Notes: generated by a model not told the origin, from the sequence alone. Counted from the first letter of the stretch, positions 47,460 through 58,288 are shown. The stretch is DNA of 64,000 bases from Catonia carolina (GCA_035578175.1 JAQMRL010000004.1:39885401-39949400), one strand, 5' to 3'. Numbers and translations are program-made.

Positions 47460-48374
47460 AATATGATAGGAGGAACCAAGCAGACAAGGTCAAAGTGTTG
47501 CGGCCTGTCACCACCCATACATGAACCGACCCTCCTTTTGAAAAGCAACCCTTAACTGTTAGGAAGGAAAATAAGGAAGGAAGGAAGGAAAAGGGTAGTT
47601 CACCACTAAAATGACATATTTGCCAAGCTCTTGCTTGATACACCCCTTCATCACCCATATTTTACTCCTTCCGCTAATGAGCACACACGCCCTGTTAAGC
47701 AGCTACGTCCATCAACCTTCCACACGTTCTTTCACTTCTCGTACCACCTCAACACTACTATTCTACTGCTAAGGTTTCTCTGTATGTACAATTCAGTAAT
47801 TTTACTCGAAATATCTCAACTTTTTAGCAGTGTTTGCTTGTGTAATTTTCTACTAAAATTTAATTGTAATTCAAATGTATTCCTTTCTTATTATTTTCAT
47901 GAAGCATGTGTAAGATATTATCATTAAACTGAAAAAAAAATTCTTTTTATTCTGAAACCGTACAATACAGTATAAATTATTAACAAATATTTTAAAAATA
48001 CATACAGCTTGAAAATATGATTTTTCCAAAATAAATGTTTTTAACGAAGATACCCCAGTCGATAATTCAAAGATTGAACAAAAAAAAATAAACAGTAAAA
48101 TTTGTGAAACATTCAAAGCGACAAGCATAATAAAAATTGAACAGTTATTCGTATAACAAGTAGGATGCGGTATTTAAAAATTCGAGAAAATTCTGAACGG
48201 TAAATAAATAAAATATTTTATAATATGAGTGACATTTTAAAATGTGAACGAGGGAAAATAAAACGAATTACAAAAGTTATACAATTTTAAAACTTGATAA
48301 AATCCTTCAAATGAAAAATAACTAATTTAGATTATAAATATTTTTAAAGATTAATTCTTTCTAAGTAACTGAAG
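47078..48374. other. AT-rich DNA with two microsatellites
   Basis: (TA)n at 47392-47457 and an imperfect (GGAA)n at 47562-47594. Frames over 47341-47658 are largely repeat artefacts. 47640-47800 is less AT-rich but unassigned. Confidence 0.5.
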
Positions 48375-48545
48375 TAACCGAAGAGGAAATCGCTCTTCGT
48401 CTTAATATTAGCCCACTAAAAACTAAGATGATGGACGTCAGTAAGGTTCCTCACACTCAATGCGACTTAATTATTAAAGATCAAAGTATTGAACAGGTTA
48501 AGAAATTTAAATAATTAGCTGGATTACAGTAGATTTGGGTAAAGA
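48375..48545 (+). pseudogene. LINE reverse-transcriptase fragment
   Basis: EEIALRLNISPLKTKMMDVS, then a QCDLIIKDQSIEQVKKFK segment ending in a stop, with YLGWITVD-like sequence one frame over. This matches the insect LINE segment K-LN--KTK-M ... IE-V--FKYLGS-IT-DG. It ends where the GC-rich histone-like unit begins. Confidence 0.7.
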
Positions 48546-48603
48546 CATTGTCACCGACCGGGGACAACGACATGTGGCCAAACCTTCGTCTTGCAGAATG
48601 GGT

Positions 48604-48619
48604 GGCCCTGAAAAGGGCC
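48604..48619 (-). terminator. Histone mRNA-type 3' stem-loop, distal
   Basis: The minus strand reads GGCCCTTTTCAGGGCC followed by ACCCA, an exact match to the metazoan histone 3'-end stem-loop consensus (6-bp stem, 4-nt loop, ACCCA after it). CAAGACGAAGG at 48593-48583, ten nucleotides downstream, resembles the purine-rich histone downstream element bound by U7 snRNA (consensus CAAGAAAGA). Confidence 0.8.
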
Positions 48620-48621
48620 GT

Positions 48622-48882
48622 TTACTCTGTAAACGGTGTTGCTGTTGGTGGTGGCCCTGAAAAGGGCCGTTGTAGGTGGCCGGAAGCGTCGAGCTGGCGT
48701 GTGCAGGATGGTGTTCGAAGGGTGACGGCTACCGGGTTCAGGCCTAGCCTTTCCTCAGCGGCAGTTGGGTACCCACTTAAGCGTGGCAGTAGTGGCCCCA
48801 GGAGCCCCGCAGTGTCGGGCCGGAGTAGGCCGTCGGCCGAGGCGGTTCCCTCCGAGCCTGCGCTGGACTTACTCTTCACCAT
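48622..48882 (-). CDS. Unrecognised 86-residue ORF in histone-type unit
   Basis: The start ATG at 48882 sits in GCACCATGG, a favourable context, and is preferred to an upstream GTG. The product begins MVKSKSSAGSEGTASADG and is rich in Gly, Ala, Pro, Leu and Ser. No histone fold, signal peptide, membrane segment or known domain was recognised. The TAA stop at 48624-48622 falls between the two stem-loops: the proximal one is read as coding (QRPFSGPPP), and the distal one starts 2-3 nt after the stop, closer than usual in histone mRNAs. The high GC content alone favours open frames, and the plus strand is also open here (48548-49108), so coding status is uncertain. Confidence 0.3.
   Translation of the reverse strand: MVKSKSSAGSEGTASADGLLRPDTAGLLGPLLPRLSGYPTAAEERLGLNPVAVTLRTPSCTRQLDASGHLQRPFSGPPPTATPFTE
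48653..48668 (-). terminator. Histone mRNA-type 3' stem-loop, proximal
   Basis: A second identical GGCCCTTTTCAGGGCC, 49 bp upstream of the distal copy and followed by ACCACC. No purine-rich downstream element follows it. The pair looks like a local duplication of the 3' end. Confidence 0.75.
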
Positions 48883-49079
48883 GGTGCCAGCGGTCACGCA
48901 CGGGCTTCCTTCGGCTGACCGGTGCGGGAATGTTACGTCCGCTACCGGTAGCGTCGACCAGGAATGGCTGCGTCCAGTCTCGGCTGGGCTGTTCTTCTTC
49001 TTCTTCTTCTTCTTCTTCCGGTGTTCTTTCCTGGTCGGCGGTTGGATAGTGAGTGGCTCTCGCGGTTCAATGCAGCTGT

Positions 49080-49086
49080 TTTTATA
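49080..49086 (-). promoter_or_regulatory. TATA box of the histone-type unit
   Basis: The minus strand reads GGGGTATAAAAACAGC. An Inr-like TCACT lies about 34-38 nt downstream. A SINE B is inserted 12 bp upstream (49098-49290), which could have disturbed upstream elements. Confidence 0.45.
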
Positions 49087-49097
49087 CCCCTCCGGTG

Positions 49098-49290
49098 ATT
49101 TTTTTTGATTTTTTATTTTTTTGGTTTAACGTCTGACTGTTCTGCAATCACTGCTAATGCAGACGGTGAAGGATGAAATGATGTTTTGTAACGTATGAAA
49201 ATATGCCGTGCCTGAATATGATTCGAACCCAAGACCGCATGATGATAGGCGAGCACGTTACCAACTACATCAATGCGACCGGCATAGTGG
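49098..49290 (-). repeat. SINE family B, full length with target-site duplication
   Basis: The reverse strand gives the head (CCGGTCGCATTGATGTAG, box-B-like GGGTTCGAATC), the TTTTCATACGTTACAAAA body and an A-rich tail. An exact 12-bp duplication ACCCCTCCGGTG (49086-49097 and 49291-49302) flanks it. The insertion is just upstream of the TATA box of the histone-type unit and is therefore younger than that unit. Confidence 0.9.
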
Positions 49291-49302
49291 ACCCCTCCGG
49301 TG

Positions 49303-50119
49303 GAGCCTAATCCTTGACAGATGATGATGATGAATTAATGTCTGATAAATATGAGGAAGAACACGAAACAATTATCAAAATATCTAATTTTTGGCTGAGC
49401 AACAAAAAATTAACATAAAACCTCAATGAAGTGACATTTAAGCGTGGCCTCTTTCATCCACAACTCCTTTTAAAATTGCGGCTCTTATGGTAAAGACGAT
49501 TTTTTGTGTTAAATGGGTTAATTTTATAAAATATTACATAATGTTTATATTTCTGAACATTGTAGGAAAGTTATTTTACAGGTAGAACAAAGTACATGGA
49601 AGAAAATTTTCGATTAAAGAACAGGTCTACTTTTATTTAACTTTATAAAACTTATCTTCATCGACAAGTTTAATTAAAAACTAACAATACTTCAAATAAT
49701 CAATAATGACTTCGTTTTTTTTTAATAAAAGAAGATGCACTAGTTTTTGTTGTGAAGTGTATGCATATATTTATAAGAACACTTTCTCCCCGAAAGGCTT
49801 CTCTCTACACGCGCAGGGTTTCTCTCAGTAATGAAGATGTGCCCTACTGTTATCAGACCCTTCCTCCATTTAACAACCCTCAAACTGAGTCATTCTTTTA
49901 CTTTTTCTCTTATTTTCTCTCTGTCTCAATTGAGCTTCCCGATACCAAATTAAAGTTAACTGAAATTGTGCAATAACCAAGCAATTCAATAAAATGTAGA
50001 ACAAACAACTGTTATTTCCTTAGTCACTTCCGTTTTGTATTATTACTCTAAATAGATTTTACACGTGATACTATTTTTATATTATTTAAGAATATATCCG
50101 TCCAAAAAATTATAAAAAA
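49303..50119. other. AT-rich DNA, nothing recognised
   Basis: It starts with the remainder of the GC-rich unit's upstream flank and a short (GAT)n, then AT-rich sequence. A 74-codon frame at 49752-49976 has no recognisable domain. Confidence 0.4.
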
Positions 50120-51080
50120 TCCGATTTGAAACACTCAAACAACTTTCTCTTGCTAAAGCAAATAATTGACAATATAACCTAACATTAGCAATAAAACATT
50201 AGAAATAAACAAAAAAACTAACCTCATAAAACATAACCTAATTTTAATTATAAGTGAAAGACAAAAAATGAATATCAACCTCAGTTTGGATTAAAAATAC
50301 GGTAAATCACCTTTCACGCTAAACTAGGCTCTGTTGAGAAAAATGTTCTAAATAAAAGTTGTAGATATTTTAATTTTCTATAAATTTGATTATACACTTT
50401 TGTCGTAAAATGCATGCTAAGGCTGAAATCTTTACAAAGTAGATGTTTTACTCGTTTTCGTGAGAAAAAAACAGAAAATCGCTAATTACCGCTAAACTAA
50501 CCGTTATACAAAAAAATGTTTGAAATAAAAGTTGTAGGATTTGAAATTTTCTACAACTTTTATTATATAGTTTTGCGCTAAAATGCATATTAAAGCTGAA
50601 ATATTAAAAAACAAAATTTTTTTACGAGGAAACAACCTTTCTAAGAATTTCAGCACCTACCCTATCTTGTAGAGCATAAAAATATGTAGTAAATGAGGCG
50701 ATTTAAAAAAAAAATCGAAGAAGCAGTTTATGAGAAAATCGCGAAAAAGTGAAAAATGACACAAATCATTTACTACTACTTCCGGTTGACCGATTTTGAT
50801 GAAAATGTTCGTGTCGGGTCCGGTAGAGTAGGTATCTAACTTAAGTTTCAAGTTTCGAGTTCGTATGATGTTCCGTTCTTGAGATATTCTGTTGACACAC
50901 ATACACACGCGCGAGCGCACACACACACATACCAAACGCTAAAAAATGTTTTTTCGGTTCAGGGGGTCTGAAAACGTGTGATCCGGTGAAAACTCGATTT
51001 CGAAAAATCGGCATGAAAACAATACTTTCCTTCCTATATTATATTCATATAGCAAGTACTTAGAAAGTACTTAGAAAGTA
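50120..51080 (-). mobile_element. HINE-like element, full length
   Basis: It is 961 bp with both internal direct repeats: CACGCTAAACTAGG at about 50315 and the corresponding CCGCTAAACTAACC at about 50488, a period near 173 bp. A (CA)n/(CG)n tract lies at 50894-50929. The terminal subrepeat is replaced by a short duplication of TACTTAGAAAG. Confidence 0.9.
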
Positions 51081-51111
51081 AAAATATCATTTATTTAATT
51101 AAGTTTATTCT

Positions 51112-51500
51112 GTTTTTGTTTAGGTGATCAGTTGAAAGGCTGGTTTTAACCTCTAGAGGCTTTACTAAGTAAACAAATGAATAAGATGATTTACCAAGCC
51201 TTCCTCACTGAGTGGAAAAGTATGCTTATCAACATGTCAGGCCTTCTGAAAAGCATCTACATACGTTGCACCATGCAAATGACACCTTCACTTCATTCAC
51301 CACTGGCTGTATAATGAAATTTATTACTCTCAGAGGAGATATCTTCTTTTTAGTGTCTTTCAGATCTCTGTTTCTTCTGTTCTTAAATGTATCAGTTACA
51401 TAATTGACTGGCCATGTGATAAGAAACAGAATAATTTTTGTAGCCCTGGAACTAGCAGATCGAGTATAAATAATTTAACCACCTGCCTGTTATGGGCAAA
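51112..51500 (+). repeat. Repeat family D, full length
   Basis: It runs from GTTTTTGTTTAGGTGATCAG to CCTGCCTGTTATGGGCAAA with the internal blocks in order. It begins 32 bp after the end of a HINE copy. Confidence 0.85.
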
Positions 51501-52133
51501 ATATCATTCCAAAACTGTTTATATTGATACCACAATACTTTCTTTTAAACATTTTTCTAGTAGAAATTTTTCCGGACTGTCTCCTGATCTTTAATATTAT
51601 TTGGCATACCTAACTTCTTGTTAATGTAAATAATATACAGATTGTCTTTCTTAGGTGAAGCCAAACTCTAGGAACTGATTGTTTCATATAAACATAGGTC
51701 TGGTAACGCTTCGTTAGCGAGTTACCGCTGGCGAAAGATTTTCCCCGGAATTTTTAATCCTTTAATTACGAGGCGAACTTGGTGGAGTCTTATGGGTTTT
51801 AACCTGAAAATTGAATGTCCCCAATCTCTGAAATATTTTGCATTCTGTTGAAAAATATAGTTTTTTCTAATTAAAAATTAGTTTGGTTTTGTTATTAATA
51901 AAAATAATTTGAATTTTTACCACCATCGTGGCGACATGATTAGCGCGATAAATGTTCATACTATTTTTTTCGCTTTACTCTTATTTTATTCATAATCGTT
52001 ATTTACTTACAACACTTGTTAATGGGATGGAAACAAAAAATAAAGTAAAAAATTACGTTATGGCTTGGATAACAACTTTTTACAGTAGGACGCCGAACAG
52101 AATTTTAAATTAAACTTTTAATTTAAACAAAAC
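51501..52133. other. AT-rich DNA, nothing recognised
   Basis: No gene or repeat boundary was recognised in 630 bp. Confidence 0.45.
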
Positions 52134-52224
52134 ACACCGGGTTGGTAGTGGAAAGTCGCCGCCGCGAATCAGCTGTTTAACAGCTGTTTTTTTGAGACGA
52201 AGGTTCCGTGGTTCAAATGCTAGC
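52134..52224 (+). repeat. SINE family C, head fragment
   Basis: CACACCGGGTTGGTAGTGG, GAATCAGCTGTTTAACAGC and box-B-like GTGGTTCAAATGCTAGC. The copy stops shortly after box B and is followed by an inverted tail fragment. Confidence 0.75.
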
Positions 52225-52230
52225 TTTTTT

Positions 52231-52477
52231 TTATCCCTAATGTGTGCGCGTTCCAATCTATTCAGTTCAGAACAATAAGCAACAATGACCCAATGAGATG
52301 ATGATGATGTGTATGACGTGTAAATGAGGTGTAGTCTTGTACGAACCCAGGCCGATCATTCCTTACAGATTATGGTTAATTGAACCCCAACCATCAAAAT
52401 ACATCGATAACCACTGTCTAATATTCAGATCCATATAAATGGAACTTACCTTTACGGTAATCAGACGCCGAAATCAG
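52231..52477 (-). repeat. SINE family C, tail part in inverted orientation
   Basis: ATCCCTAATGTGTGCG, CAGTTCAGAACAATAAGC and GATGATGATGATGTG open the minus-oriented tail. It runs to the TTTACGGTAATCAGACGCCG region, where the head is truncated. It abuts an opposite-strand head fragment. Confidence 0.75.
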
Positions 52478-53529
52478 AAACATGACTCTGCAGAATGATG
52501 ATGATGACTATGACAAAAACTACCGGAAAATTAAATAAACCATGAAGTATCAGTTGCGAGTTTTAATAAGTGCGTAGAGTGGGCTAAGGGAACCGATTAG
52601 CCGTTTTATAAAATATATTATTGCTTATAGCCTACAGCTTTGAGACGAAGCATTCGAACAAAGTTTGGCTTCCAAAAAACATAAGAAAATAATTGCAACG
52701 TAAACAAATGTACATATTTTAATTAACTTATTGTACATAGGTATTTAAAAATTTCGGTTAATTAATTACTTTTAATGTGATTTTTTTGTGAAAAAAACAA
52801 GTAATGTCAGTTTATTCTATGTATATTATTATTAAATTAGTTTATTCCAACATAAACAAATTATATTTTACTAATTTTAAACATGAATATTGCCTTTCAA
52901 AAATTCGCTAATCCGAACAGTCGGTTTTTATTAGTTGGGATTAGCGAGCTTGTGCTGTACTCGAAAAAGTAATTAGTTTTAAAGATACTTAGTTACGACT
53001 AAGTAACTTTGGTATGAATTCAGTTTTTATATTACCCGTTGACTAAATTTAAGTTAAAATTTTAATTTTTAATGTATTTTATTATCACTTAAATTAAACA
53101 TTAGTTTTAAAAAATTGGTGAATATTCTTTTTCCGGCAGGGTGAATTATGTTGTCTACGAAGAAGTGACTTAACAAAACGCGCCAGAAAAGTACGTTAGT
53201 TAGCAAACGATGTTCAGACTGCGGTGCTGCTGCCACCGTTAGATTCTTAGTGTAACTACAGTTCGAGTTGCGTAGGTAGTAGCGCTACCTACCGGATTTA
53301 ATACAAACTATCAGCTCATAACAGTACATTGTATTTTACTCTATTTACTGGTTTGTTGCGATATTATTTAAAATATTAGTAACTCGCGAGACGAAGAGAA
53401 AAAATAATTATAAATAATATTTATTAATAATTTTGAACACAATTTTCTAAAGTAATAATTTTTTCTACAACAGGTTAATTAGATTTTAATTAATATTTTA
53501 CTGATAAATTTATTTTATTATTTTATTCT
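52478..53529. other. AT-rich DNA, nothing recognised
   Basis: 53130-53300 is less AT-rich and includes GTAGGTAG...CTACCTAC (perfect 8-bp arms, 5-nt loop, about 53271-53291). No gene was recognised. The search for downstream metalloproteinase exons on the minus strand was negative. Confidence 0.4.
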
Positions 53530-53695
53530 TTAGTTTATTTTAAGTTTTATCATCATCTTGATTGTTAGCGACCACTCTGGATTTAGGAACAGTGGGTTTG
53601 AAATTGTAACAATTTTCCAGACCCTTGCTAGGAATCGAACCCCGGACCTCCGCTTTGCAGCGTAGCTCGCTAACCACTGGGCCACGGAGACGGCC
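53530..53695 (-). repeat. SINE family A, full length
   Basis: The reverse of the tail (TTAGTTTATTTTAAG) and body, box B (reverse of GGGGTTCGATTCC) and head (CCACGGAGACGGCC). It lies about 85 bp downstream of a metalloproteinase exon, inside the following intron. Confidence 0.8.
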
Positions 53696-53780
53696 GGTAA
53701 TAATACATAATTTTATAATATCTGTATATGGAAAAATTAACCATTTAAAAAAATTGAAAATTAGTAGTTTAGGTACTTAC

Positions 53781-53944
53781 CTCCAAGTTAGATTTGTGTA
53801 ATGCCATTTCTGTCCGTGGATTGTATATCGCTTCTTTCTTTTTGCACGCTGGATTTGAATATCAGGTAATCCGCACCTAGGCCTTCTCAACAATTCTTTA
53901 GTCTCTGCGTCCAACCTCCCTGTCGGTTCAATATTAGCAAATGC
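53781..53944 (-). CDS. Mmp2: Matrix metalloproteinase exon: cysteine switch and furin site
   Basis: A 164-nt exon on the minus strand with acceptor TTATTTTCAG before 53944 and donor GTAAGTAC after 53781. It continues the previous exon in frame (phase 0) and ends in phase 2. The product completes the peptidoglycan-binding-like propeptide helix (AFANIEPTGRLDAETKELL). Then comes PRCGLPD, the cysteine switch whose Cys chelates the active-site zinc and keeps the enzyme latent. RAKRKKR follows, a furin-type site for activation in the secretory pathway. The exon ends at the first strand of the catalytic domain (YTIHGQKWHYTNLTW). The zinc-binding HExxHxxGxxH exons were not found in this window. The Mmp2 rather than Mmp1 call rests on resemblance of the two exons and is less certain than the family. 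Confidence 0.85.
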
Positions 53945-55410
53945 CTGAAAATAATAATTTTTATATTCAATTAATGAATGAATAACCTGTACCGTGTTTT
54001 AATAAAATTTTTACGAGGATATATTCTTTGGAAAGTCTTTTTTTAATGTTACATAAGTAATAACTTATGTCCGTAATTTTGATGAATTCATTAAATCGAT
54101 TTTTATTTAAACAATAATGTACAGTAGGCCTATTTAAACTGAAGAGGCCCGTGACTTTAGTCAGACAACCTATCCTTCTAAAATATTGAGGCAAATGGAT
54201 TTGACAACAATAACTTTTGTATGGGTTTTGACAGATGTGCTTTGTTACTTTGCGACCGAATCAACTAGTACTAGTTGATTTATTAGTACTTAATGGGTAT
54301 CAACATAATCCTTTTATGTTTTCTGTTATTTATTTCTGGGTTACTCAATTTTATTCTTTATTTTTTTTTTTTTATTCTTTATCTTTCTAGAAATTTGGTC
54401 GATTATATTTTAAAGGGAGTGTGGATCCCTACCCTAAGCAATGTTGATGTTTGTTCCTTTTTCTCAGCAACCACTACAGCTAGAGCTAAAGTTTTTGTTT
54501 GTATGAAAGGCCACTCTTTGGTACATAATTAGAATGTGTAGCATTTAATTCTGGTAAGAATTTTGATTTTCACAATTTGTTTAAAATGAGACCATTTATT
54601 TTCATTGATAAATTACTGAAAAAAAATTTTTTTCCCACAATTTTCAATATTTTTCAAAACGGTACATTCGATCAATAGAACTGGACGATTAACATACTCA
54701 ATAAAAATTTCAGCCGTGTACCTTTTGTGGAAGCTGAGAAAAGGGTAAATAAAGTTCTAAAAATGACGTTTTGAGATATTTGCGTTTAAAGTTTGAGAAA
54801 CAAAAACACCTGTGTAAACAGACAGACCACAACAAAAATAGTGCAGGTTATAAACTTTTAGGTTATACTGCGAACCTATGAATAAAGAAACAGGAATGTG
54901 AAAAAAATAGTATAATACATCACAGTAAAATATTAATCGAAAGGAAAAATTATTTTGTAAAATTTCGTGACAGCTTAAACATACAATCACAAAAAACTTA
55001 ATAAAATATTTTCTAGTTGGCATAGCAACATGATTCTAACGCCATTTTAAAGCGCACATTTCAAATTATATTTTTAACGGGAAAACGAAAAATCGATAAT
55101 TTTTTAAATTTTTTTCATTCCACACTCCCCTCACAGCGGCTGTTCTTTTAGTCAAGAGTCAGTGCTGTGTTCTAAAGTGAAATGGAGTGAGTCGTTGGAA
55201 ACCAGTTTTATACTTCAACCGTGCGTATTGATTAGTTCACGTGTAACGAGGAAACGGTGTGCTATTATTAGAAGTGTACAATTTGTTGGTTTGTAACAGT
55301 TACGTAATTAATTATTTGATTAAAAATTGACTATATTTTCAATTTAGTTAAACAACATCTCGTAATAAATGCAATACTAAGTTAATCAGGTAGTAGTTAT
55401 GACCGTAATA

Positions 55411-55471
<61 letters not shown>

Positions 55472-55789
55472 CTTGTTATTTATGAAGAAATGCAGATTTA
55501 TTGAAAGATTTAAGGCACAAAACAGAAAAAACTAAAATACTAAAAGAAAAACTCACCATATAACAAGCTAGAACTAAAAAATACTCGGAAAGGGTGTTTT
55601 AGACGAGGAAAGAAAAGCAAGGTCCGATAAAATCAAAATCAAAATCTTCGAAAGAGATCCAAGAAGTAATTAACTAAAAAGATCCAATGTGGCCAAACGA
55701 AGAAAATTGTACTTGTTATAAGTTCTGTATTTATTAATACCCAGATCCCTAAAGAACCCGGACTTAATAACACAATATGAACATACATG

Positions 55790-56592
55790 CCCATAACAGG
55801 CAGGTGGAGTGTTAAATTAATTGCACTCGATCTGTTGGTTCCAGGGCTACAAAAATAGTTCTGTTTCTCATCACATAGTCAGTCAATTGACTGACTGAAC
55901 TAACGGGTGTTTTATTAAGGACGCAACCCTGATTATAATAAGATAGAAGTAGTGTAATACATCGGTAAATTTTCTGTTCCCCAATCGGTATGTTGGCAAC
56001 AGTGTACTCAAGGCCAACTACCTAAGACAGTTAAAACGTTCCAGTCAAGCATTAGTGTGGTGACAGCAGTCGTTTCGTTATATTGTGTCAGCAATGGTTC
56101 TTCCTTGGAAAAAACCATTGGTGACACAATATAACGAAACGACTGCTGTCACCACACTAATGCCTGGAAAATTTTAACTGTCTTAGATAGTTGGCCTTGA
56201 GTACACTGTTGCCAACATACCGATTGAGGGACAGAAAATTTACCGATGTATTACATCTATCTTCTTATAATCAGGGTTGCGTCTTTAATAAAACACCCGT
56301 TATTTAAGAACAGAAGTGGTAGAGGTGTAAAAGACACTAGTCAGAGTTGTCTTCTCTGAACTCTCCTCTGAGTAATGAATTTCACTATACAGCCAGACGC
56401 TGTGGTGAATGAAGTGAAGGTGTCATTTGCAGGGTGGAAAGTGGGTGCTTTTTGGAGGGCCTGGCATGCTGATTAGCATACTCTTTCAACTCAGTGAGGA
56501 AGGCATAGTAAACCACCTCACTCCTTGTTTTTACTTAGTAAAAACTTCTAGAGGTCAAACCAGCCCTTCGGCTGTTGACCTAAACAACAACA
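55790..56592 (-). repeat. Repeat family D split by a palindromic MITE
   Basis: The left part (CCCATAACAGGCAGGTGGAG to GACTGAAC) and the right part (TTTAAGAACAGAAGTGG to GTTGACCTAAACAACAAC) join into a full-length family D copy when the 398-bp MITE at 55903-56300 is removed. Confidence 0.85.
55903..56300. mobile_element. Near-perfect palindromic MITE, TA-flanked
   Basis: The element is 398 bp, bounded by TA (55901-55902 and 56301-56302). Two arms of about 190 bp, starting ACGGGTGTTTTATTAAGGAC on the left and the inverse on the right, differ at only a handful of positions around a 14-nt loop (about 56095-56115). No ORF. The TA target suggests a Tc1/mariner-superfamily fold-back element. Transcription through it would give a long hairpin RNA inside the metalloproteinase intron. 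Confidence 0.85.
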
Positions 56593-58288
56593 TGAAGACC
56601 TACATATATAAAATAAAACTTATTTAGACCTTAATTATTTTAGTTTAAATTACCATTTGAGTAAAATTTATTAAAAACCTTCTACTCTGTGTCTGGTGAT
56701 AAAAAATTTAGACTTTACTCTACAAATTATCGTCGATCGCTATTTTCGTGTGGACAAAATGTACAAGTGTCCTTTATCTGTCTAGAACTACTATTAAAAT
56801 GACATTTCTTTTGATTAAACTAGGAAATTCCATTAAAGCACTTCATCATTCAAGGCATAATTGCAGTGAAATCATTTTATGTAGTAATGTTTTGTTATCA
56901 AGAAACTAATAACTATAGGTCAATGTCTCTTATTGTTGTTAAAGTATGTTTCTTTTTATACATTCCTTTTTGTCTGTGTGCTATAGGCCTGCATAGTTTC
57001 ACTGAACGAAATAGTAACAGAAGAACCTATTGGTAATAAAGTTATATCAAACTTTTAGCCAAATTTTAGCCTAGATTGTTAATTCGGAAATAGATTGTTT
57101 TATTTTTAATAGTTAAAGCAACAAAATTAGCTAGTATTGTTAGGCCATATTGTGGTATTTTTCTCAAAATTTTGCTGAAGTACAACTTCAAATACGTTAA
57201 CAAATCTGTAAATGGAAAAGAATACAGTGCAGCGTCAGTTATCCGATCTACTGTCGATTTCTTTATTATAGATACCCGAGTTTGGAGCCACCTTTCTTCA
57301 AAACCGCTTTTTCAATTTTAACGTACTATACACCAAAATTTAGCTAATTTCAATCTGCGTTGATACATGTCAGTTTCATATTTTTAGCGTTTATTAATAT
57401 TCCGATATCAGAATGAGGAGAAAAATGAGCCAATTTTTTTGTTGCTGCAACACATTGGATGCATTTAGGGGCTTATAACTCAAATACCGCTCGACCGATT
57501 TATTTGAAATTGCGCCGGAATATAAACCTGTATGTTGTTATTGTACGTACGGAATTTCAGATTTGTAGCGCATTTAAATTTTGAGTTATTAGTGAAATTC
57601 TGAACCCCTGTTAACTCCGTAACCGCTCATTAATTCGGCAATTTCAAAAAATCATTGTATTCAGTATAAAAAATTAATACAAATTCATTAATATTATGGA
57701 ACAACGATTGACTAGTTATTCGGTAAAATGTTTTAAATATTTAAATAATGGTAGATGCTTCCACTCATTCCACTTACTAGATAAATAGGTAGATGGTTGC
57801 TCATTTCCACTTACTATACAGTACGTCATTTAAAAAAAAATTAATTTTTTTTTGAACTAAGACTTAACTTCTTTTTGTAGCAGCACTAAATTCAGGCTGT
57901 TCTTCGCACCATAGTATTGCAATTTGTAGGGCAAAAAACGCTTCTGCATGAATATGCATTTTTTTCATCAATAGTAGTTCGGATAATTGACCCTCCTGTG
58001 TACTACAAATTTGTTCTAAATTTTCAACCAATCCTGTTAAATATTTTACCTGATATTTAAATTAATACAGTGTACCAAATTAGTTTAAAGTTTCATTACC
58101 AAAAATATTTAACTGATCAGCATACTTTCGTGAAAAATGGATTTTTTCGAAAAGGTCCAGACTCGTACTGGCCTATAAGGAGAATGATTCTACAAAAGTA
58201 GACAATTTAAGTAGAAAACTTTACTGATTTTTTCTAAAATCTCTGTAACGGTTAGTTGAATAAAATTAATGAACTTAAAATCAATTAC

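Larger units (their letters stand above)
48577..49086 (-). other. GC-rich histone-type transcription unit (candidate)
   Basis: A segment of clearly higher G/C and CpG content than anything around it holds, on the minus strand and in order, a TATA box (49080-49086), an Inr-like TCACT (49052-49048), a (GAA)n leader tract (48991-49018), an ORF (48882-48622) and two histone-type stem-loops followed by a purine-rich element (48583-48593). This is the layout of a replication-dependent histone gene. What is missing is any recognisable histone protein. It could be a chimeric or decayed histone orphon, or a non-histone gene using the histone 3'-processing system. Confidence 0.5.
53945..58288 (-). other. 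Metalloproteinase intron, 4.3 kb
   Basis: It separates the two propeptide exons, with GT at 58288-58287 and AG at 53946-53945. Contents: AT-rich DNA, an 18-bp perfect palindrome (TCAACTAGTACTAGTTGA, 54261-54278), a (TA)n tract (55413-55466), and a family D repeat carrying a palindromic MITE (55790-56592). The rest shows no recognisable gene. Confidence 0.75.

Noticed and set aside
48548..49108. 186-residue plus-strand ORF
   Set aside because: It is open because of high G/C content, reads through a (TTC)n tract as poly-Phe, and begins at the edge of a LINE relic. The stem-loops and TATA box all point to the minus strand.
1..53780. Catalytic (HExxHxxGxxH) exons of the metalloproteinase on the minus strand
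   Set aside because: I scanned by eye for the reverse complement of the zinc-binding motif and found none. A profile search would be needed to exclude diverged or split versions.
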